Source: Batillaria attramentaria (Eukaryota > Mollusca > Gastropoda > Batillariidae). From it: a DNA stretch of 64,000 nucleotides. Both the position numbers and the translations under genes were made by a program. Where the stretch lies: contig JACVVK020000227.1 in assembly GCA_018292915.2 (NCBI GenBank), positions 62,001 through 126,000 of the forward strand, written 5' to 3'. Under the pieces are notes generated by a model, which searched no databases, was not told where the DNA came from, and saw nothing but the letters and a program-made list of their open reading frames with translations. This document shows positions 53,471 through 64,000 of the stretch, one piece after another; position 1 is the stretch's first letter; each line of letters opens with the position of its first letter.

Positions 53471-54510
53471 ACGGGTAGTTTGTGTACGGTGAAGTGCTGT
53501 TCATGGCATTCTGCATCTGAACTCCAACAAGTAAAGTAAATTAAACCACTCCAGATTGGTATTAGATGGGAAGCATGGTGCTCTAGCATGAGCCCATGTA
53601 TTTTTTTTTTTTTTTTTTTGGGGGGGGGGGGGTTGTTTTGGTCAATTCACTTTCAAGATTTAGGACTGATTAATAAGAATATTTGGTTTATGATTTTAGT
53701 TGTTTCCTGCTGAATCTGAGTGAACAGAAACAGCCGAAAAACCATTATTAATTTTTCTTTAGCCGCGTGTTCGTCCTCAGTTTTTATTTCTCACTTTTTT
53801 TCATGACAATTTTGCATGAAAAACATTTTTTTTCGGATGTTTTGTTTTGGCTGACGGTCTTTTATGGAACTATCAGAGGAAATGTAAAATATTTGTGTTT
53901 CCTTTATGATTGACAGTGCCAAATAAAAAGCCGATTTGAAATATTTGTTTAGTCATTTTGTCAGAATTTGACCGCACGTTATTTAAAGTTTTGTGCAGAT
54001 AAACAGGTTTGACTGCACGTTAACTAAATTTTTGTGTAGATAAACGGAAGTACATACCGACTTTTCTTTCCTATACTCCACGGCTTCCCCTGCTCCCTGC
54101 CGCCCTCTCTAATGCTTTCTCTGACGCTTGAAAATCATACACGTCTGTTTAATTTGCGTATTACTTTCATGTTTGTCTCATTAAAGTCCAAAAGACAGTT
54201 TGGAAGAATACTCTCTCAGACTATATCATTTTATATATAATCATATATAAAAATAATTATAATAGATATAATCATAAACCAGATATTTTTTTTGTATTTG
54301 TCCAAAATTATTATTAAATAATTTTTATTTGTATTTTTACTACTTTTTGTCCCCATTCGGGGAAATAATACCACTATTCTGCAAATAAGTTTTATAATAA
54401 TGTGTGTCTAGCTAGAAGAAAGAGGCTGAAAGGAAAAAAAGAGGGAAGAGAAATAAGAGAAATATCATTGACCTGCCATCTTCTCCTTGCTATTTTCTTC
54501 TTTTTTCGGT

Positions 54511-54572
54511 TATTCAATTCAATTCAATTCAATTCAATAAAACTTTATTGTCTGTCGATGGCAGAAAATTTT
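54511..54572 (-). mobile_element. Rex1-like 3' tail only
   Basis: (ATTCA)n followed by AACTTTATTGTCTGTCGATG and GGCAGAA, identical in order to 48098-48150. Only the last roughly 60 nt of the element are present: an extreme 5' truncation. Confidence 0.75.
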
Positions 54573-54706
54573 TATAAGAACACACACTTCCATATACGAC
54601 CCTATAACCGATTTCTCGATTACAAGGGACCTCGCTTATAAGAACACAGTAATGCATGTCCCTACGAGGTTCTTACAAGCGGATTCGACTGTAATATGGA
54701 TATTTA

Positions 54707-55316
54707 AAGGCCGTTCTTAACCGGGCAGACTTTTGGTTCGCGAACTAGGTTCCGAGAGTACGGCGAACTAGGTTCGCGCACGTTGTTTCTTAACCGACCA
54801 AATACTTGTGCGGAAACCCTGGTTCGAAAGGTTCGGCGAACTAGGTTCGAGGACTGCATAGCGTGTCGTGGGAACCCTCGCGATCCTTTTGCCGATCCTG
54901 CGCTCTGATTGGTTGCTCGGGGAGAGCTGTTGTGCGCATGTACAAACTTGAGGAAAATGGCGGACGGCATCGCGGCTATCGACTCACTTCACATTTCCCT
55001 CTCTTGCGCTCTTTTCCTCTTATCTCCTCTTCCTCGGCTTCCAAGAGTTCACTCAAAACGATAACTACCGCAAATGCCTGGTCGTCTCGATCTACGAAGG
55101 CGCCCATTTTGGTTGTTTACGATTGTCTCAACTTCCGAGTCCGCCTTGTTCGGGCGATGACGTATGCATATCATTAACGGTCGGTTAAGAAAGAGAACTA
55201 GTCCGGCCGAACCTCTGGAACTATGTACGTGCGTGCGCTTGCCCTGTTCGTATACAATACACAGTTCGCCGAACAAGTTCGCCAGACTGGTGGTTCGCCC
55301 GGTTAAGAACGGCCTT
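54707..55316. mobile_element. MITE with 20-bp TIRs, 610 bp
   Basis: The ends AAGGCCGTTCTTAACCGGGC are exact inverted repeats. TA flanks both sides (54705-54706 and 55317-55318). Subterminal GGTTCGCGAACTAGG-like palindromes are repeated. No transposase. The TIR resembles AAGGCGCGTCTTAAC of the 18013 MITE. It sits 14 bp beyond the pogo-like element. Confidence 0.8.
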
Positions 55317-55458
55317 TAGGGACGCCCTCCCCCCGGGAGCTCAGAGCGCCTTAAATCAACACACACTCGCCCAGAAACACACTCAACATGCCTCAACACT
55401 ATACACTAAAATACATAATGTGCAGCATTATACACGGCCTCCCATGCCTCCGGCTTCT

Positions 55459-55506
55459 ACACACACACACACACACACACGCACACACACACGCACACAC
55501 ACACAC
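55459..55506. repeat. (CA)n microsatellite
   Basis: CA repeats with CACGCACA interruptions. Confidence 0.95.
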
Positions 55507-55635
55507 AGAGCATTTTTTTTTTTCAGAAAGTTAACCCTGGTCTGGGTCACAAGCTGCAAAAACGATACAGCGACACATTCCGCTGATACGATAGACTTTC
55601 AAGTTATCGCTGTCTTAACGAAGGCGGAAACAGCG

Positions 55636-55745
55636 GGTGGGTGGTTGTTTGGGAGTTTAACGTTCTTTTCCACCACGTGTGGGTGATATCAAAGACGGGC
55701 CAGCACAAATATTTGGCTCCAGCTGGGATTCGAAGTCACCACCCG
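55636..55745 (-). repeat. SINE-like module, 5'-truncated
   Basis: Has the (GGTG) end, TTTAACGTTC, CCACCACGTG, GGGTGATATCAAAGACGGG and GGGATTCGAA, as in the copies at 15840 and 25395, but lacks part of the middle and the A-box side. Confidence 0.6.
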
Positions 55746-58090
55746 GCGAAAAGAGCGGTGGCAAATGGTTACCTTACAAACATGCATACGGTGCATACCT
55801 TATTAGAGCAAGTCTGGTCAGTGCAGACAGAAAGTTTTACGAGAAAGGACGGTTACAACACAGGAAACACAGGGACGGACAGTGTCGATTCAAGAAAAAC
55901 AGTCCATTACTAACGCTCAGTTGGTATAGCTTGCTCGGTGGGACGGGTACAAATGTAAACCATGGAGGGTGAGGGGGGGTGGTGAGGGGGGGTGGTGGGG
56001 GTGGGGGGTGGTCGTACTGAAGCCTTTCCGCCGCCGTCGCTGTGCGGACCCCTCAGCCTGGTGCCGGGTCAACTCTCGCCGCCATTAGTGCTACTGTCAT
56101 CGACTGGAGTGGTTCTGGCACACATTTGCACTCCCCACCGGATGAAGTATACCAACTGAACATTGATAACAGATGCCAACAAAGAAAAAATAATACCATA
56201 CTGACTAGTGCGTGAATTATCAATGCAGTACAGGCCTGGTGAAGTTGACCGGGATCATCAGTGGTGAAGGCGCGAATCGCAGCTCGTCAGGGAACTTGAA
56301 TGGAGGTCCCAAGCAGCCAATCAGCGTGCAGTTTACTGGGCTGTGTTGCCTCGCCTGGTATGTACAGCCGAAAATTACACACGCCCACGTTGTGCATGGC
56401 TGCAGGCTCAAAGTTACAGCACTCGCTCGTATATCACTTTTGTTGTTTGTTGTCGTTGTTTTGTTTGTTTGTTTGTTTTTAGGTAGGGGTGGGGGGGGGG
56501 GCAACAAAACAAGTGAAAAAGGCGAGATAAAGCTGAGTCAGTAACCAGTCCGCGTGCGTACAGTCAGTCTTCACTGATGATATTGTCTCAGTGTAGCGAT
56601 CATAATTTAAATTATACAAACCTACCCACTTGTGACGGAGGACGAGTAGGGTTTCGCGACCGTATGTAGGTCAACAAATATACATGTAGAAAGGGGTTAT
56701 ATACAGCATGCTTAGTGGACCACAACTACACCGGCACTGATGTACAGAATTGCGGCACACGCCGGGCCGGTTCAACAGTTTCCTTCGGTTTTCCCACGCG
56801 CGCGCACGCAGCTAGAGTCACGTAATCAGGGAAGCGCGAGCAGGCTTTTTTTTTTTTTTTTTTTTTCTACGGCAGTCGGAAAGCTAAGCGCTGCCAAGTA
56901 GTCATCAGCAGCTACCACCGCGCTATTCACGCTCTTCCCATCAGTTACGCACGGCCGGCCGGGCGCCGGTGCTCGGCTCTGAGCGCACGCTGTCTCGGTA
57001 ACTGCGTACGGAAAATCTTAGTGGGTGTAGTTTCCTTGACATATCTCTGGCAAAACACAAAGTAGTCACAGTGTCTTTGTTGGACATGCTTCCAATAGCT
57101 GAAAGTTTTAGCTACATGTAGACACCAAACATGCTGGGAGATCTCAAACATGGTGAAGTGTAATTGCGCCCATGAGTAGCGGAGAAGGCCGGGAACTGAG
57201 ATGAAGATGCCAACCCAAGTGTACATCTGTGAAATAACGCGGAACTTCCACTAGGCGTATCTCATGCAAACTACTTTCTAAAGAGCCGACATCAATGCAA
57301 ACAGTCGGTGAACATTGTTACTACGCTAAGCATCACTCTATATTGAACTTAGATTTACCGCCTTTCTGCTGTTGTAAGCCCAGACGCGGAGGGTGTAGTT
57401 ACAGCGGTAATCCAAGAAAATAACACGTACAAGTCTCTCCTCCAGTTAAAACGTTCAGTTACACTTTTACGATTACACACATCTTCACACAACAAATCAG
57501 TTTCTCAACAGCGAGCGCACAGCTGTACTGAATTCGAAGTTACAAGTTTCAGCAGAGTATGAGTATATGAATGCACTGGCAGACACAGAACAGAGGAGGA
57601 GATGAGGGCGCAGGGAAGGGGGAGGGGGAGGGGTGGAGGCGAGTTGCTCAGCAAACTTTTTCTCCCCTCTCACCCTCGAACCTGCGTTTCACAGGTCGTT
57701 TCTGCTCAGCCACTTTTTGTAGACTCGGAGCAGGTGACACTGAAATCATGTCAGTGTTCCTCCAAAATAACACGGATTTTTTTCTTTTTCTCATTCCCCA
57801 CGCCCTTCTCTTGAGTCTGTCAGTTGATGACAGCGCGTGTTTCTTCCCCACCTTGTTCAGTCCCCGTGTAGTCCCAGGCCAAATCCAAATCTCTGCATGA
57901 AGGGCAGACAGTGATGTTCTAAGAGATGCTGTTTTGGCGTGCTCCAGATGACTGGCGATAGAATGACATGTATTTTTTATTTTTTTTTGGTCCCAAGTAC
58001 AGCAGGAGTCATACATGCATACATGTGATGGTGGCAACAGCCCGCATCCACTGGGCATTCAATGGTACAAATTATTAATGTAATAGTGCT
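55746..58090. other. No gene recognised
   Basis: A G-rich stretch (55966-56010), the duplicated block 56640-56745, a poly-T run near 56846-56866 and otherwise unique sequence. Frames at 57571-57900 and 56945-57226 lack recognisable motifs and show no paralogous support. Confidence 0.5.
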
Positions 58091-58209
58091 ATGATACTAC
58101 TCAGTGTATACAGTCAGATCAAGTTGTCCGTACAATGGCGTATATCTTGAATTCAATAAATTTATCTCAGAACAAAAAATCCAGAAATCGTCTTCTGTTT
58201 TTTTTACAT

Positions 58210-58216
<7 letters not shown>

Positions 58217-58276
<60 letters not shown>
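58217..58276. repeat. (CT)n(CA)n microsatellite
   Basis: CT repeats pass directly into CA repeats. Confidence 0.97.
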
Positions 58277-58383
58277 TGCACCTGTTGCACATGTACATGT
58301 ATACGTACACACCTTTTAGCTTTGTAAGAGTAAGTCTGTATATCAGCCTGCTGTAGGGAGTGTGAGCATGTGATGCATGTGAG

Positions 58384-59163
58384 TTATTCCACATCGAAAA
58401 TTGTCTCGTACAGCTGCCATTGAGTAATGACATCTGTACCCCTTAATTCTATATAAGCCGCACATTTTTTTCTATTTTTATTCTTTTCTGTAATTCTTTC
58501 AAGAAATGGGATAGGTCGGGTTTCTTTTTTTTCCAACCGTTTCTTATAAACAAAAAACTTTGCCACCATAATAATCAAAAGTAATATGCTGTCAGTTCGG
58601 ATATTCTCATCGTGACCTAATACAACAAGAGGTTCTGTAAGCCGAACATTGTGTGCATGTGGGCATTTGTCATTAACGAGTTCCTGCAGCTTTTTCCAGA
58701 ACTCTGTCGACCAAGGACAGTGAAACAGTACATGTTCAATTGTTTCTCTTTCCTCTCCACAGAAACTACAGTTGTCACTTCCTACCACATTCATTTCTTC
58801 CAAAATAATGTTGGTGGCTAAAATTCTATGAAGAATTCTAATTTGAAACCATCTTAGTTTGACTTCTCTTATTTTCCTTATGTTTTCAAAGACTTGCTTC
58901 CAGTGAATTGTCCGCGATAGTCTATGTTCCCATTTATTGCAGAATTTAAGTTTTGGACTTTCAAGTAGGCTATTATAGTATAGTCTGCATCCTTTGTTTT
59001 GCAGGTAGATGGTTCCCAATGCTTTAGGAGTACGGAGCGTAGAATTTCCATCTAGACTGGATATATCTTTCTTCTTCATAAAGGCCTTTATTGCTTCTAC
59101 GCATCCTCTATAGCTTAAAATATTAGTGTTTACTCCGTGAAGCCGAACAAATTCATCAAACAA
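58384..59163 (-). pseudogene. ORF2 C-terminal part with Cys/His motif
   Basis: 259 open codons with LRWFQIRILHRILATN and CSFCGEERETIEHVLFHCPW, the zinc-binding end seen in L1-Tx1 ORF2 proteins. Separated from the upstream frames (59302-59583 and 59952-60176) by frameshifts and stops. Confidence 0.85.
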
Positions 59164-60052
59164 TAGGAACCCGCCCTCCTTATTGAGAAGGTCCTGAACG
59201 CGACAAACACCTTTAACATACCAGTCTTTATAAAAATAAAAAAAAAGCTGCGTCGACCTACCAAGATCCTTGAACTGTAGAAAATTGGCTCGGCCAGAAG
59301 TTCATCTGTAGTCAGTTGTTATATCTATTTTTAGACTGAAAATTTTTAAAGCGTCAAGAACATCATACCAAAAATCATTAACGGAGTGACTCACTGGCAG
59401 GTCCCCCCCGAAGTTCTCAAGGTCAGTTAAGATGGGCATTACATTTGTGATAATTTTTACCCACTTGTGTTTCCCATTTTTAAGCTTGCGGATCCACGTA
59501 AGTTTGAGCGCAGTGATGAAATTTCTAACATCGGGGTATGGATGTTTTTCTACTAACTTTGTCTGGTTTATTGTTCCATACAAACTTGAATATTGTTTTT
59601 TGAAGCTTAGCTATAAAACCGCCGGGGGGGGGGGGGGGGCAAAAGCATCTACAGGTACACTAGTTTTGACAAAATCAAAGACTTCAACACTGCTATTCTC
59701 CCTAGTGGTGTCAGAATACTGCGCATCCAAATTTTCATAAGTCTTACCATTTCTTCAAAGATCTGGTCGTAAGTATTATCGTAATTTAATTTCTTTTAAT
59801 GCATTCGTCTAGTGTATTTGAAAACCATATTCCTAAAATCTTAAATTCTTTTGGGTTCCATCTAATCTTCAGGTGTGGCATAAATTTAGTTACTGATTTT
59901 TTTTATTTTTTTTTTTGCTACCCAACCAAATCGCATCAGTTTTTTTCAAAATTAATCTTCAAGCTTACCAAAATGTTGAAAGGTATTAATACAGTTTTCA
60001 AAAGATTCTTTATTATCATTTAAGAAAGTCTGAGTGTCGTCTGCATATTGAG

Positions 60053-61765
60053 CTAGTTTGTGGATACTCTCGTGTATTTGAATTCCTGTATACCTGGGTT
60101 TTCCCGTATCATGGCCCCCAGAACTTCCACACACAATACAAACAGGTATGGCGAGACCGGATCTCCCTGTCTGCAACCCCTCGAGATCGAAAACCAGGAT
60201 GACACCTGGCCTCCAGCAATGACGGTTGATTTAATATTTGTATATAAGACCCTAACCCACCTTCGCAGATCTGGTCCAAAACCAAATGAAAGCAAAACTC
60301 TATGCATAAAGTCCCAATTCATCGAGTCGAAGGCTTTTTCAAAATCTATGGAGAGGAGGATGCCAGGCTGCTTGTTGACATTTAAGAAATGAATAAGGTC
60401 GTAGATTAGCCTTATGTTATCCCCGATGTATCTCCCACGAATAAACCCAGTCTGATCTTCGTTTATAAGGTCTGGCAATACCGATTTAATACGTTGAGCA
60501 ATGCAAGCTGAGGCAATCTTATAAATTACATTTAACAAAGTTATCGGGCGCCAGTTTTTTATGTACTGTCGTGGTTTGTCACCTTTAGGGATACATGTAA
60601 TAATTCCTTCCTTTTGGGTAGTCGGCATCTCACCTTTTAAGAAACTTTCATTTATTGCTCTAACAACCAGCTGGCCAAGATCTTTCCAGAAAAATTTGAA
60701 GAATTCAACCGTAAATCCATCTGTGCCGGGGCTTTTTCTGTTTTTCATTGATTTTAGTGCTTCTCCTGCTTCCCTTAATGAAATATAACCTTCCAATCTA
60801 TCAGATGTATCTGTATCTAACTTTGGTAATGTATTCACTAATTCACTAATATCGCATGTTTCCACCCCTCTTTCAGCATAAAGCTCCTCGTAGAACCTCC
60901 TCACCTCGTCTGTGATTGCATTTGAATTTGTGATAACCGACCCATCATCCAGTTCTAGTTTTGGCATACACTTCCTAACGTAGTGCCTTTTTTCTAGCTC
61001 GCAGAAGTATTTGGTTATCTTTTCACCCTCTGCCACCCATCGGGCTCGGGATCTTAGTAATACACCGTCCATCCTTTTTTCTCTTAAGGCTATGAGTTCA
61101 GTTTTCTTGTCTTCCAGTTGTTTAACTTCTGAAGCGCTTTTGACGTTTTTCATATCAATTCTTTCTATTTCTTCTTCTAACAATTTTTCTCTCTCCTCTG
61201 CTTGCTTCTTTTTCCTTGTCGCATATGAAATAGTTTTACCTCTTATTTTCATTAACAATACTTCTAAAAGTGTTTGGTCTGTGATTGTAAAATTAAGTTC
61301 ATCTTTTGGTATCGTATGTAAATTTTTTCTATCATAGACGGGAAGAGCGTATTCTTCAATAACACAGTCTATGGTGTCTCTTACTTCTCTTACATGTTGA
61401 GTATCATAGAGCAAGGAGCTATTATATTTCCAGAACGTCTTATGTTTATTTTGATGATCAGTATGAAGTTTGAGGGTTATCATAGAGTGGTCAGACCTGT
61501 AACCATATTCAATGTCGGTGTCTTTCACCGTATCCAATAAAGATTCACTTACCATGAAAAAGTCCAACCTACTCTGTTGCAGGGGGTTATGTCTACGCCA
61601 TGTGTACCTATTGTATTCGAGGTTCATCTCTCTCCATACATCGATTAAACTGAACTTATCCGCTAACTCTATAACTCTTTCTCTAGCCTTAGGGTTGTTG
61701 ATATGTTTGTAATTAAAACAGTCCATACTTGGGTCCTTGAGTACTTTTTTCCACTTTAAACTCAA
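60053..61765 (-). pseudogene. ORF2 central part: endonuclease end and reverse transcriptase
   Basis: 570 open codons, the longest frame of the element. RT motif A (DFEKAFDS) and motif B (RGCRQGDP) are here. Motif C (YADD) lies at about 60034-60048 in another frame, so a frameshift separates them. At the 5' edge, about 60-80 endonuclease residues are missing between AILINNNFEFKVEK (other frame) and DPSMDCFNYKHINNP. That removes the GDFN-type catalytic segment. Confidence 0.85.
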
Positions 61766-62009
61766 AGTTATTATTTATAAGAATAGCAATCCCCCGTGAC
61801 GAGGAGTTGTGAGATGCAAAAAAACACTTGTATCCCCATTTTGCCCGTATATAGTCCTCCAGTTTGACATTAAAATGCGTGTCTTGCAGAAAGTAGACGC
61901 TATATTTTTTCTCTCTCAGAAAGTGGAATACATCCCTCCGCTTCTTAACGTTCCCAAGCCCCTGACAGTTTACTGAAGCAATGGTTATTCCTGAGTCTAG
62001 CCTATCCAT

Positions 62010-62400
62010 TATCTACATGCAGTCTGTTTAACAGTTGCCCATATAATGAAACAAAAGCTATCGCAATCACCAAACACATCAGCGTAGTGTCGTAACTAAC
62101 GTAGTTTGCAGCATATATCAAATCAGTACTAAATAAAATGCAAAAAGCAAATGACAAACAAAACATATTGTACAAGGGTATAACTAATACAACTAAGTAG
62201 AACAAAAGGAAGAGATAGAAAAAAAAGAGATAGGATAGAAAAAAGAAAAATGAAAAAAAAAAGAGGAAAAAAAAGAAAAGAAGCACTAGCTGGTGTCCAC
62301 CTCACCTGCCAAGGGTGGACAAGAGAAGCTCGGTGAAACGAGAGAGAGAGAGAGAGGAAAAACAAAACAAAAAACAAACCTCTCGGGAAGGGCAAGAAGC
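62010..62400. other. A-rich sequence upstream of ORF2
   Basis: Strongly purine-rich on the plus strand (62210-62285), with a (GA)n run near 62340-62356. It may be the inter-ORF region of the retroelement. No ORF1 recognised. Confidence 0.4.
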
Positions 62401-62410
62401 ACCAGTTGAT

Positions 62411-62666
62411 CGATGCAAAGAGACCTAAGACACCCTTACCTACTCACTTTGACCACTCCTTTCCCACGAACATGCACAACATAGGCCTTATCCCTGAATA
62501 ACTGGCGACCACGGCCGTTTTCACCTACGTGATCACCAACCAAAATGGCGTACAGATGACTGCTCGGGCCGTGGTCGCCAGTCATTCAGGGACATTTTGT
62601 GCATGTTTGTGGGGAAGGAGTGGTCAAAATGAGTACGTAATGGTGTCTTACGTCTCTTTGCATCGA
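62411..62666. repeat. Foldback inverted repeat
   Basis: The left arm 62411-62517 and the right arm 62566-62666 are imperfect inverted copies (by eye well over 80 percent), separated by about 48 nt. The outer ends share CGATGCAAAGAGAC. It could be a foldback MITE or a hairpin RNA source. No TSD was identified. Confidence 0.75.
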
Positions 62667-62967
62667 GCAGAACCGAAAACACCCGTCAAAGTGCGTGCAA
62701 TTAGCTCCAATTATTTTCGTATACTATTCTTTACAATTACCGACGAAGACATGACTGCTATAACATACACATAAACAAACAATAGGTACTTACTGAGAGA
62801 CACGCCGCCCCATTGAAGGTATCACATGAGTGTTTGACCCAGTACATGCAATCCACTCGCGAGCTGACCTCGTTCTGACCACGAGGGCAAGGTGAAGGCC
62901 GACCTCGGGTTCAGTGTCAGAGGTCGCCCTGAGGTCTCGTGTTGTGTGAAAGAGAATCTCTTCCTCG

Positions 62968-63740
62968 TTATAGAACAAGAGTTCTACCTCGGGTGTCTCC
63001 ACTGAGTTCTACTAGCAGAGCTTTCTTTTCTGCTTCTCGTTCCTTTTTCTCACTCTCCATGAGTACTCCAGCATTCCTGAGGAACTGTTTTTGAATTCTG
63101 TATTGGGAGGTACTCATGCCTGTCTGTATTCGAAGTGCCACCCCCTCTTCACTTGTCAGGGAACTGAGCCTGTTCACACCTCGCCTCTCAGTTGTAGTAT
63201 TTTGCCTGGCCACCCTTGTCTTTGTTTTAATCTTCGAGCAGTGTTGTAACATGCTGTAACATGCTGTCATCGGTGCTCCCTCCTGAAACATTACTTCTGA
63301 TTTTATTCAGATATCTGGACCACTTTCGCTTTAGAGGAGGTGAGGATGTTTTTCTTGGCTGTAGGACTTTTTTCAATACAATAGGCAGGCCCCCTGTCTC
63401 GCATCTAACAGTGATTCCGTCCTCAGATTCCTTCATTCTACTTCTGACGAGGTCTGTTAGTAGCACTTCTTCTGTTTTAGAGAGGGGATCTGAAGTCTTG
63501 GTTCCTGGCTGTCTGACTTGTTCAGTTTTGGGCTTCAAACGGCGATGTCGCCATGTCCTGGAGTGAAGGTTTAGGAAGTGTTTTGAAAATGATAACGGGA
63601 GAGACATGTGGGGTGTCTGCTGTTTTCTGTCTTTTCCGGCTGGGCGTTGAAGTGGATGAACCATCGTGCGTTACTAAACTACCGTCAAAACTGATCAGAT
63701 TCTGCTGTTTCCTGCACTTTCCGTTTTGTTGCACCAACAC
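62968..63740 (-). pseudogene. Unrecognised protein-coding-like stretch with frame breaks
   Basis: Overlapping minus frames look protein-like. 63522-63740 has SRKRQKTADTPHVSP, 63227-63664 has KTEEVLLTDLVRSRMKESED, and 62968-63291 has RLSSLTSEEGVALRIQTGMS and EKKEREAEKKALLVE. The last two are separated by a 10-bp tandem duplication (63246-63265, GTAACATGCT twice); with a single copy they would be one frame. A second frame change lies near 63540. No family is assigned; it could be a decayed host gene exon or transposon-borne gene. Confidence 0.4.
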
Positions 63741-64000
63741 AAGACTTTCAGTTTAGGTCGGCCACCTCAGTTTCCGCTGACGGACTGTCAAAATGACTAC
63801 ACACTCTGCAGGTATCGTCTGGCACGGACGGGTCAAACTGTGCCCATATTATGTTCATATTTTCAATACTCTCCTGCGCATGGCGAATCGTTGTTGCTGA
63901 TGATGTGGATGATTACGGCGTTTACATGACTGTAGCTTCTGGTAACACTTCTCACACATTGCTGGCGCATCTTACCCTCCTCATCATTACTACATATACT
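63741..64000. other. No gene recognised
   Basis: End of the window; only short open frames, no repeat recognised. Confidence 0.4.

Larger units (their letters stand above)
52889..54691. mobile_element. pogo/Tigger-like transposon, second family
   Basis: TA at 52887-52888 and 54692-54693, with inverted ends CAGTCGAATCCGCTT. Subterminal sequence has repeated CTTATAAGGAC/TATAAGAACC motifs. An ATG at 53263 opens MAERKRKALSL, resembling the transposase start of the 17321-19580 element, but the frame does not continue as transposase. A retroelement tail is nested at 54511-54572. A T/G homopolymer run lies at 53599-53631. Confidence 0.8.
58384..62009 (-). mobile_element. L1-Tx1-like non-LTR retrotransposon ORF2, decayed
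   Basis: The minus-strand order is: endonuclease start (62009 down to about 61725; ASVNCQGLGN, FLQDTHF), endonuclease C-terminal part and linker (DFFMVSESL, SDHSMITLKL), the RT domain (KSPGTDGF, RPITLLN, FIRGRYIGDN, SIDFEKAFDS, RGCRQGDPVSPYLF, AQYADDTQTF) and a C-terminal Cys/His motif (CSFCGEERETIEHVLFHC). ORF1 is not recognised. The downstream side has no clear poly-A. The structure fits L1/Tx1-type elements. Confidence 0.85.

Noticed and set aside
62002..62286. Phe/Leu-rich membrane-like peptide
   Set aside because: Translation of a poly-purine/poly-pyrimidine tract upstream of ORF2.

Overview
The window looks like nuclear DNA of a metazoan, most likely a marine mollusc and perhaps a gastropod. 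I infer this from the tandem expansion of TRIM-type RING/B-box genes, the dense (CA)n/(GT)n microsatellites, and the mixture of I-like, CR1/L2/Rex1-like and L1-Tx1-like retroelements with pogo-like DNA transposons. No database search was possible, so the taxon is an inference. Nothing suggests a prokaryote: there are no operons, the intergenic DNA is full of transposons, and splice-acceptor-like sites precede the coding exons.

The backbone is a head-to-tail array of seven TRIM paralogs, all on the minus strand. A (2345-4051) has an in-frame stop. B (10684-13130) is a 5'-truncated remnant split by a retrotransposon. C (20457-22577) is possibly intact if a 351-nt intron-like insert is spliced out. 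D (29465-31246), E (36476-38212), F (42618-44333) and G (50261-51982) are open. Each intact member has a RING, a B-box, a coiled coil, a variable linker and an NHL/beta-propeller-like C-terminus encoded in one exon. A, C, D, E and F also show a splice acceptor 70-190 nt upstream of the ATG, which suggests a 5'-UTR intron.

The DNA between the genes consists of segmentally duplicated spacers. The 3' flanks of A and D match. The 5' flanks of A and C match, as do those of D and E. Spacers at about 8.3-10.7, 32.2-36.5 and 39.1-42.6 kb also match each other. Because these copies are paralogous, they provide empty sites for insertions. This allows several elements to be delimited: an I-like non-LTR element (546-2071), a pogo-like element (4481-5726), a Tc1/mariner-like MITE (5763-6189), a 5-bp-TSD MITE (28892-29368), a hairpin-ended element (33680-35621) and a CR1-like insertion (about 39722-40497).

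The 14.2-19.6 kb region is a nest of transposons: a solo LTR inside a SINE-like module inside a hairpin-ended element, then a pogo element interrupted by a second MITE. The 24.2-28.0 kb region is a 59/63-bp minisatellite invaded by another pogo element, which carries another hairpin-ended element. From 45 to 64 kb lie a 58-bp and a 34-bp minisatellite, retroelement tails, TRIM G, a pogo-like element, a MITE, a decayed L1-Tx1-like ORF2 (58384-62009), a foldback repeat, and an unrecognised broken coding stretch (62968-63740).

Functionally, this is a young TRIM array evolving by duplication, exchange between copies and transposon traffic. The proteins are probably RING E3 ubiquitin ligases. A role in innate immunity is only a family-level inference.
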